Shown here: positions 25,907-34,922 of the stretch, piece after piece
How the letters are laid out: each line of letters begins with the position of its first letter
Numbering within the stretch: the first letter of the stretch is position 1
Source: Pseudomonadales bacterium
Lineage (GTDB): Bacteria > Pseudomonadota > Gammaproteobacteria > Pseudomonadales > Ketobacteraceae
DNA length: 64,000 nt
NCBI GenBank assembly: GCA_020062665.1
Contig: JAGUVW010000021.1
Coordinates: 62,001 to 126,000, forward strand
Direction of reading: 5' to 3'
Notes under the pieces: generated by a model
What the model saw: only the letters and a program-made list of their open reading frames with translations
What the model was told of the DNA's origin: nothing
Databases searched by the model: none
Made by a program: the position numbers and the translations under genes

Positions 25907-26944
25907 TCACCTGGTGCCTGCCATCAATACCCGCGCAGTTTCCTGTGTGCAGACATTGGTGGCACTACCCAGATGTTCATTTAACAAAGCGCGCTTCAAA
26001 AACAGATGGCAGGGATGCTCCACAGCCATGCCGATTCCACCGTGCAGTTGCAGACAGGCCTCAGCAACGCGCGCAAACATCGTCGTTGCAAAAGATTTGG
26101 TGCCCATGGCTTTGATTCTCGCATCAGGCGAGTCAGGCTCATGCCTTACTTTGCGCGCCGCATCAAAGAGCAATGCTTCAGCAGCATCAATGGATGCTTT
26201 CATATCGGCGCAACGGTGCTTCAGACTCTGAAACATGGCCAACGGTCGCTTGAATTGAATGCGCGTCTGCAAATGGTCAACTGTCATTGCCAATATGGAA
26301 GCAGCACCACCCACTGCATCCGCAGCCAGCGCAAAGTCTCGCTGCACTAACAATCGGCGTATCAGGCTTTCGGCGCTTGCTCCCTCCGCGAGAATGACTT
26401 GCTCACCAAGATCGATATCATTCAAACGGACGCTGAACAAGCGCCTTGTTTGATCCCAGGTGTTCTTCACAACGATGTCGATTCCCGGCTGGTTCAGCGC
26501 GATCAGCGCGACAAGTTCATTGCCAGCAGTCCACACCAGCATGTGACGGGCGCTGTCGGCTGACTGAACCCCTTGAACATCGCCGCAAAGATGTTTTCCG
26601 CTAGTTTGGACACCGGACTCTGCCAAGGAGGCGGTAACCAACTCGCCAGCAATCATACGATCCAGCCAGTGCTCTCGATCACTGAAACCAGACTGACAAA
26701 CGGCATCGACGGCCAACGTGGCCGCAAGGTATGGTGCAGCCGACAGGCCTCGGCCCAACTCTGAATGCAGGATGCACGCGCCCGGCAAGCCCATGCTCAA
26801 CCCTGACAGTGCCTCCGGTACGGACACCAGCAGCCACCCCAGCTCCACCAGCTGCGACCAGGTGGCGCTTTCATTCGCTGCCAGCCCTGCCCCGCCTATT
26901 ACCTTGCGGGCAGATTCCTGCAATTCATTCAGCTCGACGCTCAT
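25907..26944 (-). CDS. Acyl-CoA dehydrogenase family protein (beta-type subunit candidate)
   Basis: 345 residues, shorter than the usual 380-400. The C-terminal helical domain is clear (QRDFALAADAVGGA, QFKRPLAMFQSLKHRCADM, LQLHGGIGMAVEHPCHLFLKRA). The middle FAD-binding part is weak: the canonical TEP.AGSD loop reads ASLAESGVQTSGK. Such subunits form alpha2beta2 heterotetramers with a more canonical partner, as shown for ChsE enzymes in steroid side-chain oxidation. The partner is probably the gene just upstream, with which it overlaps by four bases (ATGA). It may hold part of the FAD or substrate site. Confidence 0.87.
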   Translation of the reverse strand: MSVELNELQESARKVIGGAGLAANESATWSQLVELGWLLVSVPEALSGLSMGLPGACILHSELGRGLSAAPYLAATLAVDAVCQSGFSDREHWLDRMIAGELVTASLAESGVQTSGKHLCGDVQGVQSADSARHMLVWTAGNELVALIALNQPGIDIVVKNTWDQTRRLFSVRLNDIDLGEQVILAEGASAESLIRRLLVQRDFALAADAVGGAASILAMTVDHLQTRIQFKRPLAMFQSLKHRCADMKASIDAAEALLFDAARKVRHEPDSPDARIKAMGTKSFATTMFARVAEACLQLHGGIGMAVEHPCHLFLKRALLNEHLGSATNVCTQETARVLMAGTR

Positions 26945-28146
26945 GGCCTGCCCTCCACTACCTGCCAGCTCTTTGGCTCTCTGGGCATGCCAAGCATTCT
27001 TTCGGCAATGATATTGCGCTGGATTTCATTGCTGCCGCCGGCAATTGACCAGTTGTAGGAGTTCATGAAGTCGAGCATCCAGTGGCCGGTTTCCTGAGTC
27101 GCACCGCGCATGAAGCCTGAGTGGTATTGACTCTCCAACCCACCAATCCGCATGCCCAGCGAAGCAAACTCGCGCAACGTCTTTGCATAAAACAGCTTAA
27201 CAACAGAGGCATCGCCCACCTGCTCAGCGCCTGCAATACGCTTCGTCAGATATTGATCCGCCAATGCGCACGCCGCATCAATATTGACGACCAGACTACC
27301 CAGGTCACGCCGGATCACTGCGTCGTCCTCACAACCCTGTTCGCGCATTGATCTGACTAACCGCGGCAACGCATAGCGCATACGCTGAGTCAGTTCCACC
27401 AGCGTCAAACCACGCTCAGACGCCAGTGTCGCCTGCGCCACAGCCCATCCATCGCCCTCGGCTCCGACGCGATTTTCAACTGGAATTTCCACATCATCGA
27501 AGAATATTTCGGCGAACTCGTCATCGCCGGTAATCTGGGAAATAGGGCGCACGGATACGCCCTTGCTTCGCATGTCGAGCAACAAGTAAGTAAGTCCAGC
27601 CTGTGGCGGCCCTGAGCTGTCGGTGCGCGCAAGCAGCAAACAATAATCGGCGTATTGTGCCATGGTGGACCATATTTTCTGACCATTGATGATGTAACGA
27701 TCGCCATGGCGCTCAGCTCTGGTTCTTAGTGCAGCCAGATCCGATCCGGCATTGGGTTCCGAAAATCCCTGGCACCAGACCTGGCCGTTCAGAATGCCTT
27801 CCAGGTATTTTTCCCGCTGCTGGGCAGTACCGCACTCAAAGAGCGTGCACGCGGCGTGATAGAGCGCTACAAAATAGAGAATCAATCGCGGCGCGTCTGC
27901 GCGGGCCAACTCCTCAAAAATGACCTTTTGATCAGACAAGGATCGACCACCACCGTGCCAGCCCTCCGGCCAGTGAGGCGTCGCATAGCCGGCTCTTACC
28001 AGCTTCTCAAACCACATCCTTTGCAACGCAACGAACGCGTCCTGCCCAACGTTGGTCATGGCGTCCCGCCAGCCTGCAGGCACATTTTCCAGCAACCAGG
28101 TACGTACTTCCTGACGCAATTGATCGCAATTGTCACCTGTATTCAT
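26941..28146 (-). CDS. Acyl-CoA dehydrogenase (alpha-type subunit candidate)
   Basis: 401 residues with all three dehydrogenase domains. FAD/substrate loops are WCQGFSEPNAGSDLAALRTRA and INGQKIWSTMAQYADY. The C-terminal IAGGSNEIQRNIIAERMLGMPR lacks the usual YEG catalytic glutamate, as in steroid and bulky-acyl FadE proteins where the base lies elsewhere. It likely pairs with the overlapping downstream gene product as a heterotetramer introducing an alpha-beta double bond into an acyl-CoA. It follows an SDR gene by 55 bases in the same minus-strand unit. Confidence 0.92.
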   Translation of the reverse strand: MNTGDNCDQLRQEVRTWLLENVPAGWRDAMTNVGQDAFVALQRMWFEKLVRAGYATPHWPEGWHGGGRSLSDQKVIFEELARADAPRLILYFVALYHAACTLFECGTAQQREKYLEGILNGQVWCQGFSEPNAGSDLAALRTRAERHGDRYIINGQKIWSTMAQYADYCLLLARTDSSGPPQAGLTYLLLDMRSKGVSVRPISQITGDDEFAEIFFDDVEIPVENRVGAEGDGWAVAQATLASERGLTLVELTQRMRYALPRLVRSMREQGCEDDAVIRRDLGSLVVNIDAACALADQYLTKRIAGAEQVGDASVVKLFYAKTLREFASLGMRIGGLESQYHSGFMRGATQETGHWMLDFMNSYNWSIAGGSNEIQRNIIAERMLGMPREPKSWQVVEGRP

Positions 28147-28201
28147 CTGACAGCCTTATGAATTTCCGGATTACGAAACATCACCCGATACAACAAATAC
28201 A

Positions 28202-29173
28202 TCACAGGTCAGAAAGATAGCTGACCCCTGTCAGCGATTCGGAGACCGCCCACACCTGGCGTCCAAATTCGATGTTTTTTGCCAGCGGATTGATGCGTGC
28301 TTTGCCAGTTCTGCCCTTGATTTCAAACAAACCGGTGGGACCGTAATAGTCTCCACCGCAGACGTCGTCGGCACTGGCTGCATGAATGATGGGCTCGGCA
28401 GCCCGCTCGGGCACAGCAACCACCCACGCTTCCATCTTGCTTTGATACCAGCGGCCAAATGCAGTCTTGGGGGTTGTTGCGCCGGTCTTTCTGCCCATGT
28501 CCGTTGCAGCGAATCCAGGATGGGCGCTCAGCGCGATCGTAGTACTGCCTAATTTCTGCAGGCGACGATTCAGCTCCATGGTGAAGCTCGCTGTCGCAAT
28601 CTTGCTTCGAGCGTAAGCTTTCCAGTTGTTGTATCGGGTGTTGTTCCAGTTAGGATCTTCGAAATCAAATTTTCCAAAGCGATGCGCCAAACTGCCTACA
28701 TTTACCACTCGCGTTGCTGCCGTCTTGTTGAAAAACGGCAGCAGCAATCCGGTCAGCGCAAAAGCACCCAGATAATTGGTGGCAAGATGCAATTCATATC
28801 CAAGACTGTTGCGCGCCAGGTGCGGGGTCACAATGCCCGCGTTATTGATCAACACATCAAGCTTGCCGTATTGCTCGCCAAAGCGTGCTGCAAAATCCCT
28901 TACCGATGAAGGCTCAGAAACATCAAGAGGCAGAATTTCTATTTCTGCATCTGACATCTGGGACAGGATGTCGCTACGCGCCTGCTTCGCCTTTTCCACG
29001 CTACGACACGCCATCAGAATCCTTGCGCCACTGCCTGCAAGCTTCTGAGCAGCCTGAAATCCAATCCCGGCATTCGCCCCCGTGATGACCACCGTTTTGT
29101 CCGACACACTCATTGGCATATTGCGTTCGTGCAGACTTTTTTCGATTTGAAGACTGCTAGGTTTGGAGTGCAT
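28202..29173 (-). CDS. SDR, retinol dehydrogenase/WWOX-like
   Basis: 323 residues; ATG 29173 follows an AAGGA site, though ATG 29119 or 29113 would remove an unconserved 18-20 residue leader. It has TGANAGIG, NNAG in VLINNAGIV, Ser in NVGSLAH and YARSK for catalysis. Length and the HPGFAATDMGR segment place it with the long retinol dehydrogenase-like SDRs, which oxidise or reduce hydroxyl groups on isoprenoid or steroid-like alcohols and often prefer NADP(H). It is the first gene of the 21791-29173 unit, controlled from the promoter region with the CAACTGTGTTG palindrome. Confidence 0.88.
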   Translation of the reverse strand: MHSKPSSLQIEKSLHERNMPMSVSDKTVVITGANAGIGFQAAQKLAGSGARILMACRSVEKAKQARSDILSQMSDAEIEILPLDVSEPSSVRDFAARFGEQYGKLDVLINNAGIVTPHLARNSLGYELHLATNYLGAFALTGLLLPFFNKTAATRVVNVGSLAHRFGKFDFEDPNWNNTRYNNWKAYARSKIATASFTMELNRRLQKLGSTTIALSAHPGFAATDMGRKTGATTPKTAFGRWYQSKMEAWVVAVPERAAEPIIHAASADDVCGGDYYGPTGLFEIKGRTGKARINPLAKNIEFGRQVWAVSESLTGVSYLSDL

Positions 29174-29319
29174 TTGGCCGATCCTTTATTGCCCGTTTCA
29201 TTTGTACTTTTTGCTGTAGGGGCTACACAACAGAGTCTTTCCCGAACCCTCGATTCAGCCATGATCTGACTCACGCATGTTCCCACACCTCAATTTGTGC
29301 CACAAATCACCACAATAAA

Positions 29320-29330
29320 CAACTGTGTTG
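29320..29330. promoter_or_regulatory. Operator-like palindrome CAACTGTGTTG overlapping a promoter-like TTGACT
   Basis: The site lies in the 517-base gap between the divergent units starting at 29173 and 29691. Its right end runs into TTGACT (29328-29333), a plausible -35 box for the plus strand, with TAGGAT 18 bases further as a weak -10. A repressor bound here would block that promoter. The motif is shared with 16316 and 39289. Confidence 0.55.
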
Positions 29331-29398
29331 ACTATTAAATGAATGGAATGCTAGGATCGATTCAACAATATCCGCCTGGCTTCACCGCATCGATATAT

Positions 29399-29665
29399 GA
29401 CAGGGACACATTGTGTTTTCAGCAGCTTAGGTGAATCTGATGCGCGTCAAGATGCAGTGAAACGGAGCAAGCAACAGCGGACGCTCGGCATTCACCACCC
29501 ACTGACTCGCACACGGCGGTGATTTCATTGGTTGAGCGGTCGATCCGGCGCGCGACGACCGGCATTCTGTTTTTCTCCGACAGACTCAACCAAACCGACC
29601 TGATCTCGATCTGCGGTTCAGATTTATAGGCAAATAAAAGCAACTTGGACATGCCTGTCCCTGTC
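29399..29665. repeat. Distant 10-bp inverted repeat in the divergent promoter gap
   Basis: GACAGGGACA at 29399-29408 recurs as TGTCCCTGTC at 29656-29665. The enclosed 247 bases contain a minus-strand open frame of 83 codons (29419-29670) without recognisable features. The repeat could be two arms of a looped regulatory site or ends of a small lost element; chance is also possible. I see no gene in 29174-29690. Confidence 0.25.
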
Positions 29666-29690
29666 GCCACATTGATGGAGTCGCCTCAAT

Positions 29691-31919
29691 ATGAATTTAC
29701 ACCTCTCGGAAGACCAACGCCTGATGCGCGAAAACTTCGTGCGTTTCCTGGCAGAAGAAAGCAGCAAGGCACGCGTACGGGCAGCACAGCCGAGCGGATT
29801 TGATCAGCGTCTCTGGCATGGGCTGGCCGAGATGGGTGCTTTTTCCATGCGCGTGCCTGAAGCGGCCGGAGGTCTTGGGCTAGGACTGTTGGATGCTGCC
29901 ATATTCATGGAAGAAGTTGGCCGAACACTGGCGTCTGGCCCCATTGCTGAAACGCTGGTTTCCACTCGGTTGCTGGCGCTGCTGGGCGTCAATGCCAATG
30001 CTGAATTGCTCGAAAAGGCCATGCGTGGCGAAACCATCGTTACCATCGCGTTTCACGACATCGCCGAGCAGCCGGCGCAATGGGTAGCCGGTGGCGCGGC
30101 GGCGGACTTCGTGATCGCCCGCAATGGGAACAAAATCGTACTGGTAGACACCGTAGCAGCAACCTGCTCGGAATCAGGCTCGCTGGGCGAAGAAAACCTC
30201 GCCTCGACACCACTGGCGGAATTGCACCTGGCCAACGCGGCGCAAACACTACTGACCGACACTGTCGACGGACGCAACACTTTTGCCCAAGCGATTGAAG
30301 AATGGAAACTGCTGGTAGCTGCCGCCCTGGCAGGACTGTCACGCGAGGCCGTGCAACTCGCAGCCGCCTACGCCTGCGAGCGTGAGGCATTTGGTCAGCC
30401 CATTGGCACTTACCAAGCCATTTCACATCCACTGGCAGATCGCATTACCGATATCGACAGTGGCAAATATTTTGTCTGGAAGGCGATCCACGATATCGCG
30501 CACGGCGAGCCCGAAGCCGGCGCGGAAGTTTCCCTGGCTGCCTGGTGGAATGCCAGAACCGCAAGTCTTGCAGTCGCCCACGCATTGCACACCTTTGGCG
30601 GCTATGGACTGACAACCGAGTACGATATCCACCTGTACAACCTTCGCGCCAAGGATTGGGCGCTGATTCTGGGTGATCCGGAACGGTTGCTGGAAGAGGG
30701 CGGTCGTCGCCTCTATGCTGGCGAAGTGGCCGTGCTGCCCGATGTGGGAGAGGTGTCCATTAATTTTGACCTGGGTGAACAGGCACACCAAATGGCGGCC
30801 GAGCTTGATGCCTTCTTCACGAAGACGCTGACACCTGAATTGAAAGCAAAAGCCCACTACTCTTTTGACGGTTTCGACGCAGGGGTGCATCGAAAGCTGG
30901 CCGAAGCCAAGCTTCTGTTTCCCGACTGGCCCGTTGAGTGGGGCGGACGTGCAGCCCCGCCATATGCGATGAGTGCACTGTCCCATGTCTGGGAAAAGCA
31001 TCACTGGAGCCATCACGCAGTCGGCACTACCTCAATGGTTGGCACCATGATTCGTCGCTACGGAAGCGACGAACTGAAGCGTGAAGTTCTGACCAAAATC
31101 GTCTCTGGAGAAGCCATCTGCAGCCTTGGTTACTCCGAACCCCATTGCGGTTCCGATGTGTTTGCTGCCAAAACCCGTGCTACCCGGGAGGGTGATGGCT
31201 GGCGCATCGATGGATCGAAGATGTTCACCAGCGGCGCCAATATTGCGCAGTATGTGTTGATGCTCACCCGCACCAACACGGATGTTGCCAAACACAAGGG
31301 GCTCACCATGTTCGTGGTTCCCCTTGATGCTCCTGGTGTCGAAGTGCAGCCTGTCTACACGTTTCAGGAAGAACGCACCAATATCACCTACTACGAAGGC
31401 GTGAAGATTCCGGACAGCTATCGCCTGGGAGATGTTGACGCGGGCCTCAAGGTGATGGCGGCCGGACTTGAACTGGAGCACGGCGGCGGCAGTTTTGCCA
31501 ACCACCAACGCGCCTTGGTAGATGCGGCAGCCGAATTGTGTCGTGAAATCCGTTATCGTGGACGCCCCCTGATCGAAGACCCTGCAGCACAAAAACGTCT
31601 CGCCAAGTCGATGGCACATTATTTCCTGACCGAGATGATCTCGCGTCGCTCGCTGTGGGCCGCTGTTGAGAAGCTGCCCAATCTGGCCTACGGGCCCATG
31701 GCGAAAATGTTTTCATCCGAGAAATTTCTTGAGGATGCATCGGATCTGCTGGATCTGACTGCACCGTACTCTTTGTCCAAGCGGAAAGGCGCCGCCGCGC
31801 TGCTCAACTTGAGCTACCGGCACGCACAGGGCACCACCATCTATGGCGGCACCAGTGAAATTCACCGTAGCATGATTGCAGAACGTGCCCTGGGCCTGCC
31901 ACGCAGCCGCGCCAAATAA
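29691..31919 (+). CDS. Two-domain fused acyl-CoA dehydrogenase (FadE34-like architecture)
   Basis: 742 residues, about twice the normal size. Residues 1 to about 360 form one dehydrogenase unit that lacks the canonical FAD loop but keeps the C-terminal helices (QPIGTYQAISHPLADRITD, LHTFGGYGLTTEYDIHLYNLRAK). Residues about 375-742 form a canonical unit (LGYSEPHCGSDVFAAKTRA, IYGGTSEIHRSMIAERALG). Fusing an alpha-type and a beta-type subunit in one chain mirrors FadE34 of mycobacteria, which acts on the first side-chain step of bile-acid-like CoA thioesters. It is the first gene of a plus-strand operon whose next genes encode another two dehydrogenase chains. Confidence 0.9.
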   Translation: MNLHLSEDQRLMRENFVRFLAEESSKARVRAAQPSGFDQRLWHGLAEMGAFSMRVPEAAGGLGLGLLDAAIFMEEVGRTLASGPIAETLVSTRLLALLGVNANAELLEKAMRGETIVTIAFHDIAEQPAQWVAGGAAADFVIARNGNKIVLVDTVAATCSESGSLGEENLASTPLAELHLANAAQTLLTDTVDGRNTFAQAIEEWKLLVAAALAGLSREAVQLAAAYACEREAFGQPIGTYQAISHPLADRITDIDSGKYFVWKAIHDIAHGEPEAGAEVSLAAWWNARTASLAVAHALHTFGGYGLTTEYDIHLYNLRAKDWALILGDPERLLEEGGRRLYAGEVAVLPDVGEVSINFDLGEQAHQMAAELDAFFTKTLTPELKAKAHYSFDGFDAGVHRKLAEAKLLFPDWPVEWGGRAAPPYAMSALSHVWEKHHWSHHAVGTTSMVGTMIRRYGSDELKREVLTKIVSGEAICSLGYSEPHCGSDVFAAKTRATREGDGWRIDGSKMFTSGANIAQYVLMLTRTNTDVAKHKGLTMFVVPLDAPGVEVQPVYTFQEERTNITYYEGVKIPDSYRLGDVDAGLKVMAAGLELEHGGGSFANHQRALVDAAAELCREIRYRGRPLIEDPAAQKRLAKSMAHYFLTEMISRRSLWAAVEKLPNLAYGPMAKMFSSEKFLEDASDLLDLTAPYSLSKRKGAAALLNLSYRHAQGTTIYGGTSEIHRSMIAERALGLPRSRAK

Positions 31920-31945
31920 TCGAGCCATTGCCAGGATCTGTTTCG

Positions 31946-33082
31946 ATGGAATTCAGCTGGAACAAAGAACAGAAGGAGTTTCGCGCAACCGTGCGTGATT
32001 TTCTGGCCACGCACTTACCGGACAATTGGGAACACATTGCCCACGGCCCGGGATCAGCGTCACAAAGCCAGTTTTCCAGGCAATTCTGCGCACAGCTGGC
32101 TGACGCCGGATTGCTGGTTCCCCACTGGCCGGCGCGCTGGGGAGGTCGCGATGCAGACGCATGGTCTGCATTCATTCTGGCAGAAGAAATGTGGGCAGCC
32201 GGAGAACCTCGCGGCGGCCAGTACATGAACGTAAACTGGATCGGCCCCACGTTGATGAATTTTGGTTCCAAGGAACAGCAAGCGCGCTATATTCCGCCGA
32301 TGGCGCAAGGTCAAACGCTGTGGTGCCAGGGATTTTCGGAGCCAGAGGCTGGGTCGGATCTGGCGTCACTGCGCACTCGCGCACATCGGCAGGCAGACCA
32401 GTACTGTATCAATGGGCAGAAAATCTGGACCTCCTACGCAGCTGAAGCTGAAACCTGCTTTCTGTTGGCAAGGACAGGCACCGGCAAGAGTGGCATCTCC
32501 ATCTTTTTGGTTCCCATGGACACTCCTGGCATCACGGTGGTGGAAATTCCCAGCCTTATCGGTGAAGGTGATATCCACGAAGTATTCTTCGAAAACGTGT
32601 TGGTACCGGCCAGCGCAATGTTGGGAGAAGAAGGACAGGCCTGGGACATTGTGCGCACCGCGCTCTCACTGGAACGGGTTGGCATTCCCCGCTTTGCACT
32701 GGCGTCGCGAATTCTGCATCGTGCCGCTACCCTGCTCAAACAGCGTGATCGCTTTAGCACGGGCGCCACTGAACAGGCTGCGCGGGCAAAAGCCGCATGC
32801 GAAGCCGCCCGACTTTTCAGCTATGAGATCATCGATCAACGGCAGAAAGGTATCACCGCAGGATCGGAAGCCAGCGTCGCCCGCATTGCCACTGTCAACG
32901 CTGAACGGGCAGTGGCAGAGTTCGTGGTTGAGCACCTGCCAGAAACACTGGCCGGCGGTGATCCTTTGCTGTTGGCGCATCATCAACGGGGCATAGTGGC
33001 CGGTATCGCATCGGGTGCGGCTGAAATCCAGCTCAATCTGATTGCCACACAACTACTGCAACTGCCCAGGGAGCCACGCTGA
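31946..33082 (+). CDS. Acyl-CoA dehydrogenase, alpha-type
   Basis: 378 residues from ATG 31946; a TTG at 31928 is in frame but has no site. The loops WCQGFSEPEAGSDLASLRTRA and INGQKIWTSYAAEAE are canonical. The C-terminal segment reads VAGIASGAAEIQLNLIATQLLQLPREP, again without the YEG glutamate, as in heteromeric FadE subunits. The stop codon overlaps the next start by one base (TGATG), so translation with the 300-residue partner is coupled and a heterotetramer is likely. It should desaturate a bulky acyl-CoA. Confidence 0.92.
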   Translation: MEFSWNKEQKEFRATVRDFLATHLPDNWEHIAHGPGSASQSQFSRQFCAQLADAGLLVPHWPARWGGRDADAWSAFILAEEMWAAGEPRGGQYMNVNWIGPTLMNFGSKEQQARYIPPMAQGQTLWCQGFSEPEAGSDLASLRTRAHRQADQYCINGQKIWTSYAAEAETCFLLARTGTGKSGISIFLVPMDTPGITVVEIPSLIGEGDIHEVFFENVLVPASAMLGEEGQAWDIVRTALSLERVGIPRFALASRILHRAATLLKQRDRFSTGATEQAARAKAACEAARLFSYEIIDQRQKGITAGSEASVARIATVNAERAVAEFVVEHLPETLAGGDPLLLAHHQRGIVAGIASGAAEIQLNLIATQLLQLPREPR

Positions 33083-33984
33083 TGGATTTCGCACCCAATT
33101 CAGACCAGATTGCCCTCAACAGTGCACTTGATAAGCTGGCTACCAAATTCAAGAGTCCGCCCACTGAGTTTCGCGGGTTCAACCTCGTCGATCCAGCATT
33201 GACTCACGAACTGGAGTTGGGCGGATTTTTTGATGCCGCACAAATTCCCGAGCTCGGGCCGGTTGCTGCTGCCATGATGGTGGAACGTCTGGCACGCCTG
33301 CCCTATGCAACAGGAGCCGCAGTTTCAATGCTGGTGGGGCCTCAACTGGGTGGAGACTGGTCCCGGCCCATCGCAGTGGTTGAAAATGGCCGTCCTGGAC
33401 GTTTTGTCGCGGGAGCAGCGACATTGATTATTCTGGATGGTGATAAAGTTGGTATCATCAGCCCAGCGCCAGGCGATGTCGACGTTGTGGACTCCCTCTA
33501 TGCTTACCCCATGGGCCGCCTGAAAAGCATTCCTGACTACGCGCCTTTGCCAGACAAAGACGCTGCCAACATCCGCAAATGGCTGCGCATCGCTCTGGCA
33601 GCCGAGGCTGCTGGATTGTTGCAGGCAGCACTGGATGCAGCCACAGAACACCTGACGATCCGCAAGCAGTTTGGTCGCCCGCTCGGCAGTTTTCAGGCTG
33701 TGCAACATCGTATGGCGGAGTGTACTGTGCTGGCACGCGGCGTGCGGTTGATGGCCATCAAGGCTGCCTGGACAGCAGAGGAAGGCGACGCCGCAATAGC
33801 AGCACTGCACGCGCAGGATAGTGCGACGCGGGTCGTTTATGAGTTGCATCAGTTCGTGGGCGCGATGGGAATGACACTTGAATTTCCGCTGCACCTTTGG
33901 ACATACCGTCTGAAAGCACTGCTGTCCGAGCTCAAAGGGCGTGGTGGACAAGCACAAGCAGTTGCCGATCATTGTTTTCAGTAA
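33082..33984 (+). CDS. Acyl-CoA dehydrogenase-like short subunit (beta type)
   Basis: 300 residues, well below the normal dehydrogenase length. The N-terminal helical domain is reduced, the middle beta domain is small (residues about 105-165) and only the C-terminal four-helix part is well kept (LTIRKQFGRPLGSFQAVQHRMAE, LHQFVGAMGMTLEFPLHLWTYRLKAL). This is the form of the beta chains in alpha2beta2 acyl-CoA dehydrogenases, which contribute to the FAD site but lack the catalytic base. Translation is coupled to the upstream dehydrogenase gene. Confidence 0.85.
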   Translation: MDFAPNSDQIALNSALDKLATKFKSPPTEFRGFNLVDPALTHELELGGFFDAAQIPELGPVAAAMMVERLARLPYATGAAVSMLVGPQLGGDWSRPIAVVENGRPGRFVAGAATLIILDGDKVGIISPAPGDVDVVDSLYAYPMGRLKSIPDYAPLPDKDAANIRKWLRIALAAEAAGLLQAALDAATEHLTIRKQFGRPLGSFQAVQHRMAECTVLARGVRLMAIKAAWTAEEGDAAIAALHAQDSATRVVYELHQFVGAMGMTLEFPLHLWTYRLKALLSELKGRGGQAQAVADHCFQ

Positions 33985-34044
33985 CATTGAAAGCAGCACG
34001 ACATTCAACAAGACTCGAACAAAGAATGTGGAGAACAGTCGCGT

Positions 34045-34887
34045 ATGTCCGAAACACAGCCCGTACGCCAGTACAACCAGTTGATTGTGACACGCGCGGG
34101 GCGCCTTCTGGCCATCACCCTCAACCGGCCTGAACTGCTCAATGCCGTCAATCTGGAAATGCTGCAGGAACTGGCGGACGTGTTCATCTATGCAGCCTCC
34201 GATCCCCATTCCGATGTCGTGGTGCTGACCGGCGCCGGACGAGCGTTTTCAGCCGGTGGTGACCTCGAACACATTGCCGGCAATGCGGCTCGGCCAGAGC
34301 AGTTCGAATATGAAGCACGTCTGGCCAAGCAAATCGTGTATTCCATGCTGGATCTGGAGAAACCACTGATTTGCCGGCTCAATGGACATGCGGTTGGGCT
34401 CGGTGCCACGTTGGCGTTGATGTGCGACGTAATTTTCGCAGCGGATACAGCCAAAATCGGTGATCCTCACGTAGCACTTGGACTGGTGGCCGGCGATGGT
34501 GGTGCGGCCATCTGGCCTCAGCGCATCGGCTTTGGTCGCGCGAAGGAATATCTGCTGACGGGTGACCTGCTCACTGCTGTCAAGGCGCAGGAAATTGGCC
34601 TGATCAATCACTGCGTGCCGGTGACAGAACTGGATACGGCGGTAACCGCTTTTTGCGAGCGTATGCTGAAGGGCGCGACCAAGGCCATCCGCTGGACAAA
34701 AGTCCTGATCAATCTGGAACTGAAGCGCATCGTCCACTCGTTGCTGGATACGGGCCTGGCCTATGAAGGGCTCAGCGCTCACTCGAGCGATCATCGCGAA
34801 GGCGTACGTGCATTGCAGGAGAAACGCAAACCAGTTTTCGGGCAGCCAATCTCTCCGGATCGGAAAACGTCACAACCCGATCAATGA
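34045..34887 (+). CDS. Enoyl-CoA hydratase/isomerase family protein
   Basis: 280 residues. The first oxyanion segment is GRAFSAGGDLEHIAG and the second is NGHAVGLGATLALMCDV; the active-site region GLVAGDGGAAIWPQRIG holds an aspartate where hydratases often have glutamate. It belongs to the crotonase family and probably hydrates the enoyl-CoA made by the dehydrogenases encoded upstream in the same operon. Its 3' end overlaps the annotated start region of the TonB receptor gene by four bases if the early ATG 34884 is used. Confidence 0.9.
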   Translation: MSETQPVRQYNQLIVTRAGRLLAITLNRPELLNAVNLEMLQELADVFIYAASDPHSDVVVLTGAGRAFSAGGDLEHIAGNAARPEQFEYEARLAKQIVYSMLDLEKPLICRLNGHAVGLGATLALMCDVIFAADTAKIGDPHVALGLVAGDGGAAIWPQRIGFGRAKEYLLTGDLLTAVKAQEIGLINHCVPVTELDTAVTAFCERMLKGATKAIRWTKVLINLELKRIVHSLLDTGLAYEGLSAHSSDHREGVRALQEKRKPVFGQPISPDRKTSQPDQ

Positions 34888-34922
34888 TACCCTTCATACA
34901 GCCCGAAACCCGGATCAGCAAC

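Noticed and set aside
29419-29670. An 83-codon minus-strand frame in the divergent promoter gap
   Set aside because: No recognisable features; it overlaps probable regulatory DNA.
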